Shown one piece after another: positions 10,689 through 19,721 of a stretch of DNA of 64,000 bases. The position numbers and the translations under genes were made by a program. This stretch comes from Kriegella aquimaris (GTDB lineage: Bacteria; Bacteroidota; Bacteroidia; Flavobacteriales; Flavobacteriaceae). The stretch is taken from contig NZ_FNGV01000001.1 of assembly GCF_900103215.1 (NCBI RefSeq), positions 992,001-1,056,000 on the forward strand, given 5' to 3'. Each line of letters starts with the position of its first letter. Positions within the stretch are counted from its first letter, which is position 1. The notes beneath the pieces were generated by a model. The model did no database searches, had not been told where the DNA came from, and worked only from the letters and a program-made list of their open reading frames with translations.

Positions 10689-12113
10689 ATGAATGTTACT
10701 GCTAATTCCGTATGGAACAACTGTTTGGCCTTTATCAACGATAATATCCAACCGCAGGCATTCAAGACATGGTTTGAGCCTATTAAGCCTATCAAACTAG
10801 CAGACAATGCTCTCAGTATTCAGGTGCCCAGCAAATTTTTCTACGAATGGCTAGAAGAACATTACGTAAAATTATTGAAAGTTGCCCTCACAAAAGAGCT
10901 AGGTGAAACTGCAAAACTGGTGTATATCATCAGGATGGAAAACACTTACGGCAATAGAGAACCTTTTACCGAAAAAATTCCGAGTTCGAACAGAGGCAAT
11001 ATGGGTCCTCAAGAAATGGATGTACCGGTAAAGTCAAAAAATCCACAATTAAGAAATCCGTTTGTAATTCCAGGTATTCGAAATATTAAGATTGAATCAC
11101 AACTGAACCCCAATTACAATTTTGATAATTTTTTAGAAGGCGACTCGAATCGCTTGGCCCGTTCCGCAGGAATGGCCGTAGCCAATAAACCTGGAGGAAC
11201 CTCGTTCAATCCGTTATTGATTTTCGGCGGCGTAGGTCTAGGAAAAACACACTTGGCACATGCTATAGGCGTCGAGATCAAAGACAAGTATCCAGAACGC
11301 ACGGTTCTTTATATTTCAGCAGAAAAGTTTACACAACAATATATTGAATCGGTAAAAAAGAACACAAGGAACGATTTTATCCATTTTTACCAGCTGATCG
11401 ATGTTCTGATTATTGACGACGTACAGTTTCTATCAGGCAAATCGGGAACGCAAGATGTATTCTTCCATATATTCAACCACTTGCACCAAAACGGGAAACA
11501 GGTTATACTGACCTCCGACAAAGCCCCTGTTGACATGCAAGATATCGAACAACGATTGTTATCTCGATTCAAATGGGGACTTTCAGCCGAATTACAAACC
11601 CCCGATTACGAGACAAGAATTTCTATATTAAAGAACAAGCTCTATCGCGATGGTGTCGAAATGCCCGATGAAATTATTGAGCATGTTGCCAAACACATAA
11701 AGAGCAATATCAGGGAACTTGAAGGCGCTATCATATCACTTATTGCCCAGTCTTCTTTTAACAAGAAAGAAGTAACCCTAGACCTCGCGCAACAGATTGT
11801 TGAAAAGTTCGTAAAAAACACAAAACGCGAAGTTTCTATAGACTATATTCAAAAAGTAGTATCAGATTATTTTGAAATGGATGTAGCCACCTTACAATCG
11901 AAGACCCGAAAAAGACATATTGTACAGGCACGTCAATTGGCCATGTTCTTTGCCAAAAAATTCACCAAAGCATCTCTGGCAAGCATCGGTTCACAAATAG
12001 GAAAAAGAGACCACGCCACCGTACTACATGCCTGTAAAACAGTAGACAATCTTGCCGAAACCGATAAACAGTTTCGAAAGTATATAGAAGACCTTACAAA
12101 GAAGCTCTCCTAA
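10689..12113 (+). CDS. dnaA: Chromosomal replication initiator DnaA
   Basis: A 474-residue DnaA. Domain I (1-85) has the typical SVWNNCLAFINDNIQPQAF start; a short linker follows. The AAA+ domain has Walker A GGVGLGKT (180-187) and Walker B VLIIDDVQF (about 238-246). The C-terminal helix-turn-helix domain carries the DnaA-box-binding signature GKRDHATVLHACKTV. Length is typical. I saw no cluster of consensus DnaA boxes in the 200 bp upstream, so nothing here shows that oriC is adjacent. A phosphatase and a methylase gene follow closely in the same direction. Confidence 0.98.
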   Translation: MNVTANSVWNNCLAFINDNIQPQAFKTWFEPIKPIKLADNALSIQVPSKFFYEWLEEHYVKLLKVALTKELGETAKLVYIIRMENTYGNREPFTEKIPSSNRGNMGPQEMDVPVKSKNPQLRNPFVIPGIRNIKIESQLNPNYNFDNFLEGDSNRLARSAGMAVANKPGGTSFNPLLIFGGVGLGKTHLAHAIGVEIKDKYPERTVLYISAEKFTQQYIESVKKNTRNDFIHFYQLIDVLIIDDVQFLSGKSGTQDVFFHIFNHLHQNGKQVILTSDKAPVDMQDIEQRLLSRFKWGLSAELQTPDYETRISILKNKLYRDGVEMPDEIIEHVAKHIKSNIRELEGAIISLIAQSSFNKKEVTLDLAQQIVEKFVKNTKREVSIDYIQKVVSDYFEMDVATLQSKTRKRHIVQARQLAMFFAKKFTKASLASIGSQIGKRDHATVLHACKTVDNLAETDKQFRKYIEDLTKKLS

Positions 12114-12123
12114 CCCCAAAACC

Positions 12124-12573
12124 ATGGCTACTAGAATTCTAATGGTATGCCTTGGAAATATTTGCCGCTCTCCTTTGGCGGAAGGTATTCTCCAAAGTAT
12201 GGTAGACCCTACGAAGATATTTGTCGATTCTGCAGGAACAGGAGGTTATCATATTGGTGAAAAACCCGACCACCGCAGTATTGCCATAGCCAAAGAACAT
12301 GGGATCGACATCTCAAAGCAGCGGTGTAGAAAATTTAGCGAAGATGACTTTCATGAGTTCGATATAATCTATGCTATGGACAAAAGCAATTACGGCAATA
12401 TCATTGCCAAGGCCAAGAATGCAAACGATGTTAAAAAGGTGCGGCTATTATTGACCGAAATAGATGGGGAAGAAAATCAGGTTCCGGATCCTTATTACGG
12501 CGGTCCTGACGGATTTGAAAATGTCTTTAAAATGATAAAAGAAGCGTGCACTGAAATCATCAAAAAACTTTAA
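12124..12573 (+). CDS. Low molecular weight protein-tyrosine phosphatase
   Basis: A 149-residue low-Mr phosphatase. The P-loop is LMVCLGNICRSPLAEGI (C-x5-R-S, with catalytic cysteine about residue 9), and the general-acid loop DPYYGGPDGF provides the aspartate late in the protein. These enzymes dephosphorylate phosphotyrosine in cytoplasmic proteins or small substrates. It begins 10 bp after dnaA and is probably co-transcribed, followed 33 bp later by the RsmI-like methylase gene. Confidence 0.95.
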   Translation: MATRILMVCLGNICRSPLAEGILQSMVDPTKIFVDSAGTGGYHIGEKPDHRSIAIAKEHGIDISKQRCRKFSEDDFHEFDIIYAMDKSNYGNIIAKAKNANDVKKVRLLLTEIDGEENQVPDPYYGGPDGFENVFKMIKEACTEIIKKL

Positions 12574-12606
12574 TCCGAACCACGAAAAGATAGCAAAGCA
12601 TATACT

Positions 12607-13311
12607 ATGAAGGGAAAAATTGTTTTGATTCCAACGACTTTGGGTGACGGTCCCCCGTTAGAAGTACTGCCTATTTCAATTAAACGCGCGATCGAAGACA
12701 TTGATTATTACATCGTAGAAAATGAAAAATCGGCACGAAGGTTCATAAAAAAGATAAGCCCACGAAAACCGCAACCTTCATTACATATTGAGGTCTTGAA
12801 CAAATACACCGAACTGGAAACCATTCCAGCGTTTTTACAACCTTGTCTAGAAGGTCATGACGTCGGGGTTATTTCAGAGGCAGGGTGCCCAGGCATTGCA
12901 GATCCCGGTGCCGATATCGTGAAGATTGCACACGAAAAGAATGTACAAGTAGTTCCTTTGGTAGGCCCATCATCAATCGTATTGGCATTAATGGCTAGCG
13001 GAATGAACGGTCAAAATTTTGCTTTCAATGGATATTTGCCCATCGACGCCTCCGAAAGAAAAAAGGCCATAAAGCGACTTGAAAAAACTTCGGCCACTTT
13101 GAACCAATCTCAATTGTTCATTGAAACGCCTTATCGAAACGATAAGCTTTTGGAAGAATTACTAAGAACATTGAACGATCAAACCCGTTTGTGTATCGCT
13201 TGTGACATCACACTGACCACCGAATACATTGCCACAAAAACTGTAAGTGCGTGGAAAAAAACAAGCTTAAATCTTCACAAAAGACCTAGCATTTTTATAA
13301 TACATGCATAA
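12607..13311 (+). CDS. RsmI-like SAM-dependent methyltransferase
   Basis: A 234-residue tetrapyrrole-methylase-fold protein (COG0313 family). Diagnostic parts are IVLIPTTLGDG at the N-terminus, VISEAGCPGIADPGA and QVVPLVGPSSIVLALMASG, and IETPYRNDKLLEELL. RsmI methylates the ribose of C1402 in 16S rRNA, but this protein is a short, divergent variant of the kind Bacteroidota carry in addition to, or instead of, canonical RsmI, so the RNA target is uncertain. It closes the dnaA cluster and faces the lysozyme-like gene tail to tail across a terminator hairpin. Confidence 0.85.
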   Translation: MKGKIVLIPTTLGDGPPLEVLPISIKRAIEDIDYYIVENEKSARRFIKKISPRKPQPSLHIEVLNKYTELETIPAFLQPCLEGHDVGVISEAGCPGIADPGADIVKIAHEKNVQVVPLVGPSSIVLALMASGMNGQNFAFNGYLPIDASERKKAIKRLEKTSATLNQSQLFIETPYRNDKLLEELLRTLNDQTRLCIACDITLTTEYIATKTVSAWKKTSLNLHKRPSIFIIHA

Positions 13312-13315
13312 AAAA

Positions 13316-13335
13316 CCCCAACGTTTCCGTCGGGG
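13316..13335 (-). terminator. Rho-independent terminator of the SLT-like gene
   Basis: CCCCAACG pairs with CGTCGGGG (one mismatch) around a TTTC loop. On the minus strand the stem is followed by a run of T, so it mainly serves the minus-strand gene ending at 13364; it also lies just after the plus-strand methylase stop. Confidence 0.75.
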
Positions 13336-13363
13336 CCATTTTCATATGTACACAATAATAATC

Positions 13364-13993
13364 TTAAATTTTTGGATTCCTTTTCGGATGAACATGTGAT
13401 ACATCGTAGCCCGAGAACTTTTTTATGTACTTCGCAATGCTCGTACCATATGCGTCAGAAACATCAATCTCGCCAAGCGAACGCAAATAATTTTTAACGT
13501 TACCCGCACCTGCTAAATGTGCTGCGGCCAACATACCTGATTCGGTAACCTTGACACCACCGATCTGCATACCTTCAAATCGTTTTATGTCCCTTCTAAG
13601 AATCCATTTATTTCGGGCAATATTGGTATGAAAGGCCCTTTCTTGCAATACAGGATCTTTAAGAAAACTTACAGCATTGTAAACACCTATTAACTGTAAT
13701 GTACCAATACCAAATTGGTATTTTCCTAAATAACCTAAAGTGTTGGTCGTAAAATAATTGCCTTGCGACTCTTTAAAGGCCAAAGCCTCTTTAAAACCAA
13801 CATACGAGCTTCCCAAAAAGGGAGGCATAATCATAATAGCATTTAATTCAGTTTTGTTTTTGGGGAACAAAACTTCAGTAGGTCCATTTACCTTGAGCGT
13901 TTCAGGAACCTCCGCGTACGAAGGCTTAAAGCTAAAACTCATCAAGACAACAAGCATGATAAGAGAACAAAAAAAGATAGTACATCTTCTCAT
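13364..13993 (-). CDS. Exported lysozyme/SLT-like protein
   Basis: A 209-residue protein with an N-terminal signal peptide (MRRCTIFFCSLIMLVVLMSF ...). The mature part contains EALAFKESQGNYFTTNT followed by GYLGKYQFGIGTL, the pattern of transglycosylase/lysozyme-like folds (catalytic glutamate in KES, then GxYQ), and AAAHLAGAGNVKNYL near the end, which matches the muramidase goose-lysozyme style core. It probably acts on peptidoglycan in the periplasm. The C-terminus is short and basic. Neighbouring mltG is also a wall-cleaving enzyme. Confidence 0.72.
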   Translation of the reverse strand: MRRCTIFFCSLIMLVVLMSFSFKPSYAEVPETLKVNGPTEVLFPKNKTELNAIMIMPPFLGSSYVGFKEALAFKESQGNYFTTNTLGYLGKYQFGIGTLQLIGVYNAVSFLKDPVLQERAFHTNIARNKWILRRDIKRFEGMQIGGVKVTESGMLAAAHLAGAGNVKNYLRSLGEIDVSDAYGTSIAKYIKKFSGYDVSHVHPKRNPKI

Positions 13994-14049
13994 ATCTCTG
14001 TTTTCTTAAGACTGACGATCAAAAAACGATCTGCTTAAATTTCAAGCTA

Positions 14050-14057
14050 CAAAGATA
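14050..14057 (-). promoter_or_regulatory. Promoter -7 element of the SLT-like gene
   Basis: On the minus strand the octamer reads TATCTTTG, matching TAnnTTTG, 56 bp before the start codon at 13993. Confidence 0.45.
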
Positions 14058-14140
14058 AACTGCATTTTAAGTAACTCTTAAAAGGCTTTGTTAAAAATAC
14101 CTAATATTAGTTAAGAAGTATGGAATTTGCGATTAATGCA

Positions 14141-15184
14141 CTATCTATTTATATTTTTCTCATTTATCCATCGGATATACTGCGCTTTATTTCGGTTATG
14201 CTGCGATAAAGTCTTAGCAAACTTATGATAACCGAAATTTTCGACATTCGCGACAAAATAATAATAGTCGTGTTTTTCAGGGTTCAAAACAGCGTCAATA
14301 GCAGATATGTCGGGCATTGTGATAGGGCCAGGTGGCACACCGGCATATTTATAGGTGTTATACGGAGAGTCAATTTCTAAGTCTTTGTAAAGCACCCTTT
14401 TAATTATAGTATCAAAGTCATTATTATGCAGTTTTAACGCATAGATGACTGTTGGGTCAGCCTGCAATAACATTTTTTTGCGCAAACGGTTCAAATAAAC
14501 GCCTGCCACACGCGGACGCTCATCGACTTTAGCTGTTTCTTTGTGTACAATCGAAGCTAGGCTAATGACTTCAGAAGGTTTTAAACCTAATGCCTTTGCC
14601 TTTTGCAACCTGTCAGTATTCCAAAAACGCTTGTATTCCTTCAACATTCGTTCCCTAAATTGAGACGCAGAAGTATTCCAGAAAAACTCATAACTATTCG
14701 GAATATACATGGAAAGCCCAGTATTCTTATCGAATCCGTTCGCTTTCAAAAACTCGGGATCATCAAAGGAACTCAGCAAGGTTAGGCTATCAGGTTCAAG
14801 CTGCACCGAAATTCTTCCGGCAAGATCGGCCAATGTCTCTTGATTGTTAAAAGCAACTTTTACAGGAATATTGTTGCTACGCAGTGAGTTGATGATATCA
14901 TTATTGTTCATCCCCTTTTTGATTGCGTACTTTCCACCTTTAATATTCGCCAGATACCCCTTTCTTTCGGCAACTTGTTTAAAGGAGTTCATATCTTCCA
15001 AAAGCGGTTCCAAAGTAGCTTCCACATCTTCATAGGTAGCATCGGTCGGAACATATACATATGCCTCATCGTTGTTAAATGTGGTGTTTGGGGAAAATAT
15101 CGCCGCATAGATTTTATAGGCAAAAAAACCTCCCACGATAAGCCCCATGAATACAATACCCAGTAAAATTCTCCTTATATACAT
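14141..15184 (-). CDS. mltG: Endolytic transglycosylase MltG
   Basis: A 347-residue membrane-anchored lytic transglycosylase that cleaves nascent glycan strands and so limits their length. One N-terminal transmembrane helix (LLGIVFMGLIVGGFFAYKI) is followed by a LysM-like region and the YceG domain, with IVHKETAKVDERPRVAGVYLNRL carrying the catalytic glutamate, MLLQADPTVIYAL, and SPYNTYKYAGVPPGPI. The ATG overlaps the last bases of the upstream GNAT gene, so dapF, the GNAT and mltG form one operon on the minus strand. Confidence 0.96.
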   Translation of the reverse strand: MYIRRILLGIVFMGLIVGGFFAYKIYAAIFSPNTTFNNDEAYVYVPTDATYEDVEATLEPLLEDMNSFKQVAERKGYLANIKGGKYAIKKGMNNNDIINSLRSNNIPVKVAFNNQETLADLAGRISVQLEPDSLTLLSSFDDPEFLKANGFDKNTGLSMYIPNSYEFFWNTSASQFRERMLKEYKRFWNTDRLQKAKALGLKPSEVISLASIVHKETAKVDERPRVAGVYLNRLRKKMLLQADPTVIYALKLHNNDFDTIIKRVLYKDLEIDSPYNTYKYAGVPPGPITMPDISAIDAVLNPEKHDYYYFVANVENFGYHKFAKTLSQHNRNKAQYIRWINEKNINR

Positions 15185-15711
15185 TAACGATTTAGTTTTT
15201 GAAACAAAATTTCATTTTTATATGATCCCTTCGAAAAAATCCAATCCTTTTTAACTCCTACCTTCTCAAAGCCTAATTTTTCAAACAAATGTACACTTGC
15301 TTTATTATCTTCCAACACATTGGCAAACAACTGTCGCAGTCCCAATACAGAAAACACATAATCGCATATCAATGACACCGTTTCAGAGCCTACGCCTTTA
15401 TTTCTTTCTTCCTTATTTAAAATAACCAAGCCCACCCCTGCCCTATGATTCTTTGGATCAAAATCAAATAAGTCGATAAAACCGATCGTCTTGTCATCGT
15501 CTTTGGTACAAATACATAAACGTAACTGCTTTACGTCATAAATATCACGGTGTGCATTCTCTAAATATTGCTCCAATATAAATTTGGAATACGGTGTGGT
15601 GGTTCCGCTTATTTCCCATAGATCCGTGCTGTTTTCTAAAAAATAAAGGAACTCTATGTCATCGGGCTCAAGTGCCCTGAGATATACTGTCTTACCGGTT
15701 AGATTCAACAT
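15184..15711 (-). CDS. GNAT N-acetyltransferase, RimJ/RimL-like
   Basis: A 175-residue acetyltransferase of the RimJ/RimL type, beginning LTGKTVYLRALEPDDIEFLY. The acetyl-CoA site is LNKEERNKGVGSETVSLI, followed by LRQLFANVLEDNKASVHLFEKLGF, the usual end of this subfamily. The substrate could be a protein N-terminus or a small molecule. It overlaps dapF by 7 bases upstream and touches mltG downstream, which suggests co-expression with cell-wall genes. Confidence 0.88.
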   Translation of the reverse strand: MLNLTGKTVYLRALEPDDIEFLYFLENSTDLWEISGTTTPYSKFILEQYLENAHRDIYDVKQLRLCICTKDDDKTIGFIDLFDFDPKNHRAGVGLVILNKEERNKGVGSETVSLICDYVFSVLGLRQLFANVLEDNKASVHLFEKLGFEKVGVKKDWIFSKGSYKNEILFQKLNR

Positions 15712-16481
15712 TCGATTTCACCTTTAAAAACCTGTTTGGCAGAACCGATTAAAAAAATATCGGTGTAAATTCCGTCTTTTTCATCAAATTCAACCTTTAA
15801 ATCTCCACCTTTCGTATGTATTTGAACTTGATTGCCTTTTGACTTACCCAGATGATGCATGGCCAAGGCAACGGCAGTAACACCAGTACCACATGATAGT
15901 GTTTCATCTTCTACGCCCCGCTCATAGGTACGTACATCATAAGACCCGTCAACCCTTGGTGAGACAAAGTTTATATTGCTTCCTTTCTCACCATAGAGAC
16001 CGTAGCGCAGTTTCGCTCCTTCTTTAAAAACATCCAAAGCTTCTAAATTTTCTACTATTTGTACATGATGTGGCGACCCCGTATCCATAAATATGGCATT
16101 CGGCTTCACTTTAATTTCGTTGACATTCTGCATCTTTAAGCTGACGATACCATTGTTTATGGTTGCCTCATGCAATCCATCCGCGGCATCGAAAGAAGTC
16201 TTTCCTTGTATTATTTGCAAGAAATCGGCAAAAGCTACAAAACACCTTCCTCCATTACCGCACATACTACCTTCTTTTCCATCGGAGTTAAAATAGACCA
16301 TGCGATAACCTGACATTTCGTCATTTTCAAGCAAAATAAGACCGTCGGCACCTATGCCAAATCTTCTATCACACAGATTCTCAATGACATTGGCATTGTT
16401 TTTGGGAAATAGTTTCTGGCGATTGTCGATCATTATAAAATCGTTTCCCGTACCTTGATATTTATAAAATATAATGTCCAT
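15705..16481 (-). CDS. dapF: Diaminopimelate epimerase DapF
   Basis: DapF converts LL- to meso-diaminopimelate for lysine and peptidoglycan synthesis. The 258-residue protein has both halves of the fold: the N-terminal catalytic cysteine in SMCGNGGRCF with the start YQGTGNDFIMIDNR, and the C-terminal cysteine in DETLSCGTGVTAVALA. It heads the dapF-GNAT-mltG operon, which joins precursor synthesis to wall processing. Confidence 0.97.
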   Translation of the reverse strand: MDIIFYKYQGTGNDFIMIDNRQKLFPKNNANVIENLCDRRFGIGADGLILLENDEMSGYRMVYFNSDGKEGSMCGNGGRCFVAFADFLQIIQGKTSFDAADGLHEATINNGIVSLKMQNVNEIKVKPNAIFMDTGSPHHVQIVENLEALDVFKEGAKLRYGLYGEKGSNINFVSPRVDGSYDVRTYERGVEDETLSCGTGVTAVALAMHHLGKSKGNQVQIHTKGGDLKVEFDEKDGIYTDIFLIGSAKQVFKGEIEC

Positions 16482-16497
16482 GTCATAAATTGAGATA

Positions 16498-16505
16498 CAA
16501 AGATA
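16498..16505 (-). promoter_or_regulatory. Promoter -7 element of dapF
   Basis: Minus-strand TATCTTTG, a full match to TAnnTTTG, 16 bp before the dapF ATG. The leader would be about 10 bases. Confidence 0.55.
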
Positions 16506-16555
16506 TGACTTTATTTAAGGTAATTTTAGCAGTTAAAATGTAGTTAAACCGGTAA

Positions 16556-16583
16556 TTGCCAAGTATTGATTTAAGTAATTTTG
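16556..16583 (+). promoter_or_regulatory. Promoter of the HtrA protease gene
   Basis: TTG at 16556-16558 and TAATTTTG at 16576-16583 with 17 bp between; the start codon follows 29 bp downstream. This is a good Bacteroidota-type promoter. Confidence 0.6.
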
Positions 16584-16612
16584 TTTTAACAATGTTAAAA
16601 AGATAAATATAT

Positions 16613-18004
16613 ATGAAAAAATTAGGAAGCCTGTTATTGGTATCCGTTTTTGCAGGGGCCATAACCTTAGGAGCATACAAACTGTTTTTTGAAAATATAA
16701 ACTACGCGGTTGTAACCGAAAATGACAATAATTCGGTATTTAATACCAGCTACACACCCACTTCGGCAAAGGGCTCAGGCATAAATGAGATTGACTTTAC
16801 AGTTGCTGCCGAAAATACTGTGAATGCAGTAGTTCACGTGAAAAATGTCACTATAAGCAGAGGAGGAAATAGTTTTATAGATTTCTTTTATGGCCAAGGT
16901 GGTAGCCAGATACCTCAAGTAGGTACGGGTTCTGGTGTTATCATTTCGGCTGATGGATATATCGTCACCAATAATCATGTAGTGGCGAAGGCAAGCCAGT
17001 TACAAGTAACCTTGAATAATAATAAAACTTATGAGGCCACTTTGATCGGTACGGATCCGAACACCGATATTGCTCTCTTAAAAATTGATGTTACCGATAA
17101 ACTTCCCTATTTGGCATTTGGGGATTCTGACAATACCAAAATTGGCGAATGGGTTTTAGCAGTGGGCAATCCTTTTAACCTTACTTCCACGGTTACCGCT
17201 GGAATTGTTAGTGCTAAAGCAAGGGATTTAGGGAAAAATCAGTCCTTCATACAAACTGATGCGGCAGTTAACCCTGGAAACAGCGGTGGCGCATTGGTAA
17301 ATACCAATGGGGACCTTGTTGGCATCAATACGGCAATCACTTCACAAACCGGTTCTTATGTAGGGTATTCATTTGCAGTACCCAGCAATATCGCTAAAAA
17401 AGTTGTAGATGACATTTTGGAGTATGGTAATGTGCAGAAAGGTATGTTAGGCATCAATTCAATAAATGGAAATACCCCTTATGCCATTCAAAATGGATTA
17501 AATGAGATTGACGGCGTGTTCGTTGAAAGCGTAGTCGAAGATTCAGGAGCGATGGATGCAGACCTTAAGCATGGCGATGTTATCAAACAAATAGATAATA
17601 TTAAGGTTCATAAGTTTGCAGACCTTACCGGTTACATCTCCACCAAGCGCCCTACCGATACCGTTCAAGTGACGATTGACAGGGAAGGTGAAACATTCGA
17701 AATACCCGTAGTCTTAAAAGAAAGACAAACCTTGCATTTGCCCGAAATGGGGCTCGAAGTAAAGAATCTTACCGAAAAAGATAAGAAAAAATATAAGGTA
17801 AAAAGTGGTGTACGTATTATAGGTGTACCCGAAAAGTACCGTGGTTATGGTCTTGATGGAAAAATTTTGATTTCCGTCGATGGCGAAGAAATTAACGATA
17901 TTCAAGAAGCCCGTGCACTTTTTGCGAACATTTCGAGATTCGGTAAAACTGTTATTACCTTAATGAACGAAAATGGCGAAAAAGAACGATTGATCTTTCA
18001 ATAA
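16613..18004 (+). CDS. Periplasmic serine protease Do/HtrA
   Basis: A 463-residue HtrA/DegP-type protease and chaperone for misfolded envelope proteins. An N-terminal hydrophobic segment (LGSLLLVSVFAGAITLGAY) serves as signal or anchor. The trypsin-like domain shows the triad H122 (TNNHVV), D152 (NTDIALLK) and S224 (NPGNSGGAL). A PDZ domain follows from about residue 270 (GMLGIN ... DLKHGDVIKQIDNI) and a second, weaker PDZ-like segment from about 385. A strong terminator lies 20 bp after the stop. The DegP/DegQ/DegS subtype cannot be decided. Confidence 0.95.
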   Translation: MKKLGSLLLVSVFAGAITLGAYKLFFENINYAVVTENDNNSVFNTSYTPTSAKGSGINEIDFTVAAENTVNAVVHVKNVTISRGGNSFIDFFYGQGGSQIPQVGTGSGVIISADGYIVTNNHVVAKASQLQVTLNNNKTYEATLIGTDPNTDIALLKIDVTDKLPYLAFGDSDNTKIGEWVLAVGNPFNLTSTVTAGIVSAKARDLGKNQSFIQTDAAVNPGNSGGALVNTNGDLVGINTAITSQTGSYVGYSFAVPSNIAKKVVDDILEYGNVQKGMLGINSINGNTPYAIQNGLNEIDGVFVESVVEDSGAMDADLKHGDVIKQIDNIKVHKFADLTGYISTKRPTDTVQVTIDREGETFEIPVVLKERQTLHLPEMGLEVKNLTEKDKKKYKVKSGVRIIGVPEKYRGYGLDGKILISVDGEEINDIQEARALFANISRFGKTVITLMNENGEKERLIFQ

Positions 18005-18023
18005 AAGGCTTTGTTCAACTGTT

Positions 18024-18048
18024 AAACGCTCCCCTGTGGAGCGTTTTT
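18024..18048 (+). terminator. Terminator of the HtrA gene
   Basis: AAACGCTCC pairs with GGAGCGTTT around CCTGT, followed by more T. The stem is perfect over 9 bp. Confidence 0.9.
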
Positions 18049-18084
18049 GTTTTAAATATTTGGGTAATAGCCATTTATAATATA

Positions 18085-18092
18085 TATTTTTG
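18085..18092 (+). promoter_or_regulatory. Promoter -7 element of the GAPDH gene
   Basis: TATTTTTG, 28 bp before the GAPDH start. A possible TTG at 18060-18062 is 22 bp upstream, slightly long. Confidence 0.5.
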
Positions 18093-18120
18093 TAACGGTG
18101 AGAATCAATGCAAAACGACT

Positions 18121-19572
18121 ATGGGCAATAATATATCTTATGAAAGGGAATTGGCCTTTCAGGCTGATAGAAGAAAAGCCACTACCGAATTCATCAAAAT
18201 AACCAGTGATCTTTGGTACGACAAATCGATAGAAATTGTTTTGTTCAAAAATCAGATTATTGATAGAAGTGTTAGTGATATTATTCAATTACATGAATAT
18301 GCAGGGGAATTTGTGCAGAAACCAATTTCCATTTTTGATTCGGTAGAAATACTCAGGGCAATAAACGATTTAGAACTTCCTCCCTCAAAACTGGATATCG
18401 GAAAACTGACATATGAGTATCATTCCGATAACGGTCAAGACGTCGATGATATCAGGACATTTGTGACTGGCAAGCTTAAAAACGCCAACGATACTGAAGA
18501 TATTTGTCCTAAAGATGTTGTTCTATATGGGTTTGGCAGAATAGGTCGCCTTCTGGCCCGCGAACTAATGGCGAAAACGGGTAAAGGCAATCAACTGCGC
18601 CTTAGAGCCGTGGTAACGAAAGACAAGTTAGATAAGGAAATTCTTGAAAAAAAAGCAGGCCTATTGCGAATCGATTCCGTTCATGGTAAATTCATGGGAA
18701 CCGTAGATGTTGACGTTGACCAGAAAGCACTTATTATAAATGGTACTACCGTTCATTTTATAAGCGCCGAGAACCCGGCCGAACTTGATTATACTCAATA
18801 TGGCATTTCAGAAGCGCTTATTATTGATAGTTCTGGTGACTTTCGAAATAAAGTTGATTTAGAAATGCACCTTGAATCTAAGGGAGTTTCAAAAGTTTTG
18901 TTAACAGCTTCTGGGAAGGAAATACCCAATATAGTGCATGGTGTAAACCATTTAGAACATGACCCTGAAACCAATAAAATTTTCGCTGCGGCCTCGTGTA
19001 CCACGAACGCTATTGCCCCCATTCTTAAGGTAGTTGAAGATTCCTTAGGGATAATCAAAGGGCATTTAGAAACCATACATGCTTACACAAATGATCAAAA
19101 CCTAATAGACAATGTACACGCTAAGTTCAGAAGAGGAAGGACGACCGCCCTAAATATGGTCATCACGGAGACCGGTGCCGGCGAAGCCGTGTCAAAAGCA
19201 ATACCCTCACTAGAAGGCAAACTTACATCAAACGCCATTCGGGTACCAATTCCCAACGGGTCTTTGGCCATTTTAAATCTCGAAATACGCAATAAAACAT
19301 CACTTGACGGCATTAATACCATTTTAAAAAAATACGCACTTGAAGGAGATTTGGTCGAACAAATAAAATATTCATTGAATAAAGAGATGGTTTCCTCAGA
19401 TATTATTGGCACCTCTGCCCCCGCCATTTATGATAGCAAAGCAACAATCGTTTCCAGCAACGAAAAAAACGTGGTATTATATATTTGGTATGACAATGAA
19501 TATGGGTATTCGCATCAAGTTATACGACTGGCGAAATACATTTCCAAAGTAAGAAGATTCACCTATTATTAA
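18121..19572 (+). CDS. gap: Glyceraldehyde-3-phosphate dehydrogenase, N-terminally extended
   Basis: The glycolytic enzyme that oxidises glyceraldehyde 3-phosphate. The NAD-binding motif VVLYGFGRIGRLLA starts near residue 133 and the catalytic cysteine is C293 in AAASCTTNAIAP; ETGAGEAVSKAIP and WYDNEYGYSHQV complete the family pattern. At 483 residues it is about 145 longer than classical GAPDH, because of a roughly 131-residue N-terminal extension of unknown role with no recognised motif. Extended forms are known in Bacteroidota. It is monocistronic. Confidence 0.93.
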   Translation: MGNNISYERELAFQADRRKATTEFIKITSDLWYDKSIEIVLFKNQIIDRSVSDIIQLHEYAGEFVQKPISIFDSVEILRAINDLELPPSKLDIGKLTYEYHSDNGQDVDDIRTFVTGKLKNANDTEDICPKDVVLYGFGRIGRLLARELMAKTGKGNQLRLRAVVTKDKLDKEILEKKAGLLRIDSVHGKFMGTVDVDVDQKALIINGTTVHFISAENPAELDYTQYGISEALIIDSSGDFRNKVDLEMHLESKGVSKVLLTASGKEIPNIVHGVNHLEHDPETNKIFAAASCTTNAIAPILKVVEDSLGIIKGHLETIHAYTNDQNLIDNVHAKFRRGRTTALNMVITETGAGEAVSKAIPSLEGKLTSNAIRVPIPNGSLAILNLEIRNKTSLDGINTILKKYALEGDLVEQIKYSLNKEMVSSDIIGTSAPAIYDSKATIVSSNEKNVVLYIWYDNEYGYSHQVIRLAKYISKVRRFTYY

Positions 19573-19721
19573 GGGATTATACAGCGTTAAAATCGGCTAA
19601 AACAACAATACGTTCTTAATCTTAAATTTACGATGTTATCGTTTTTTTTTCGTAATTGATATTATTGAATTACTTTAGCCCCACTCTAAATCATTATTAA
19701 TTTTTAAGAATTATTTTTAAA

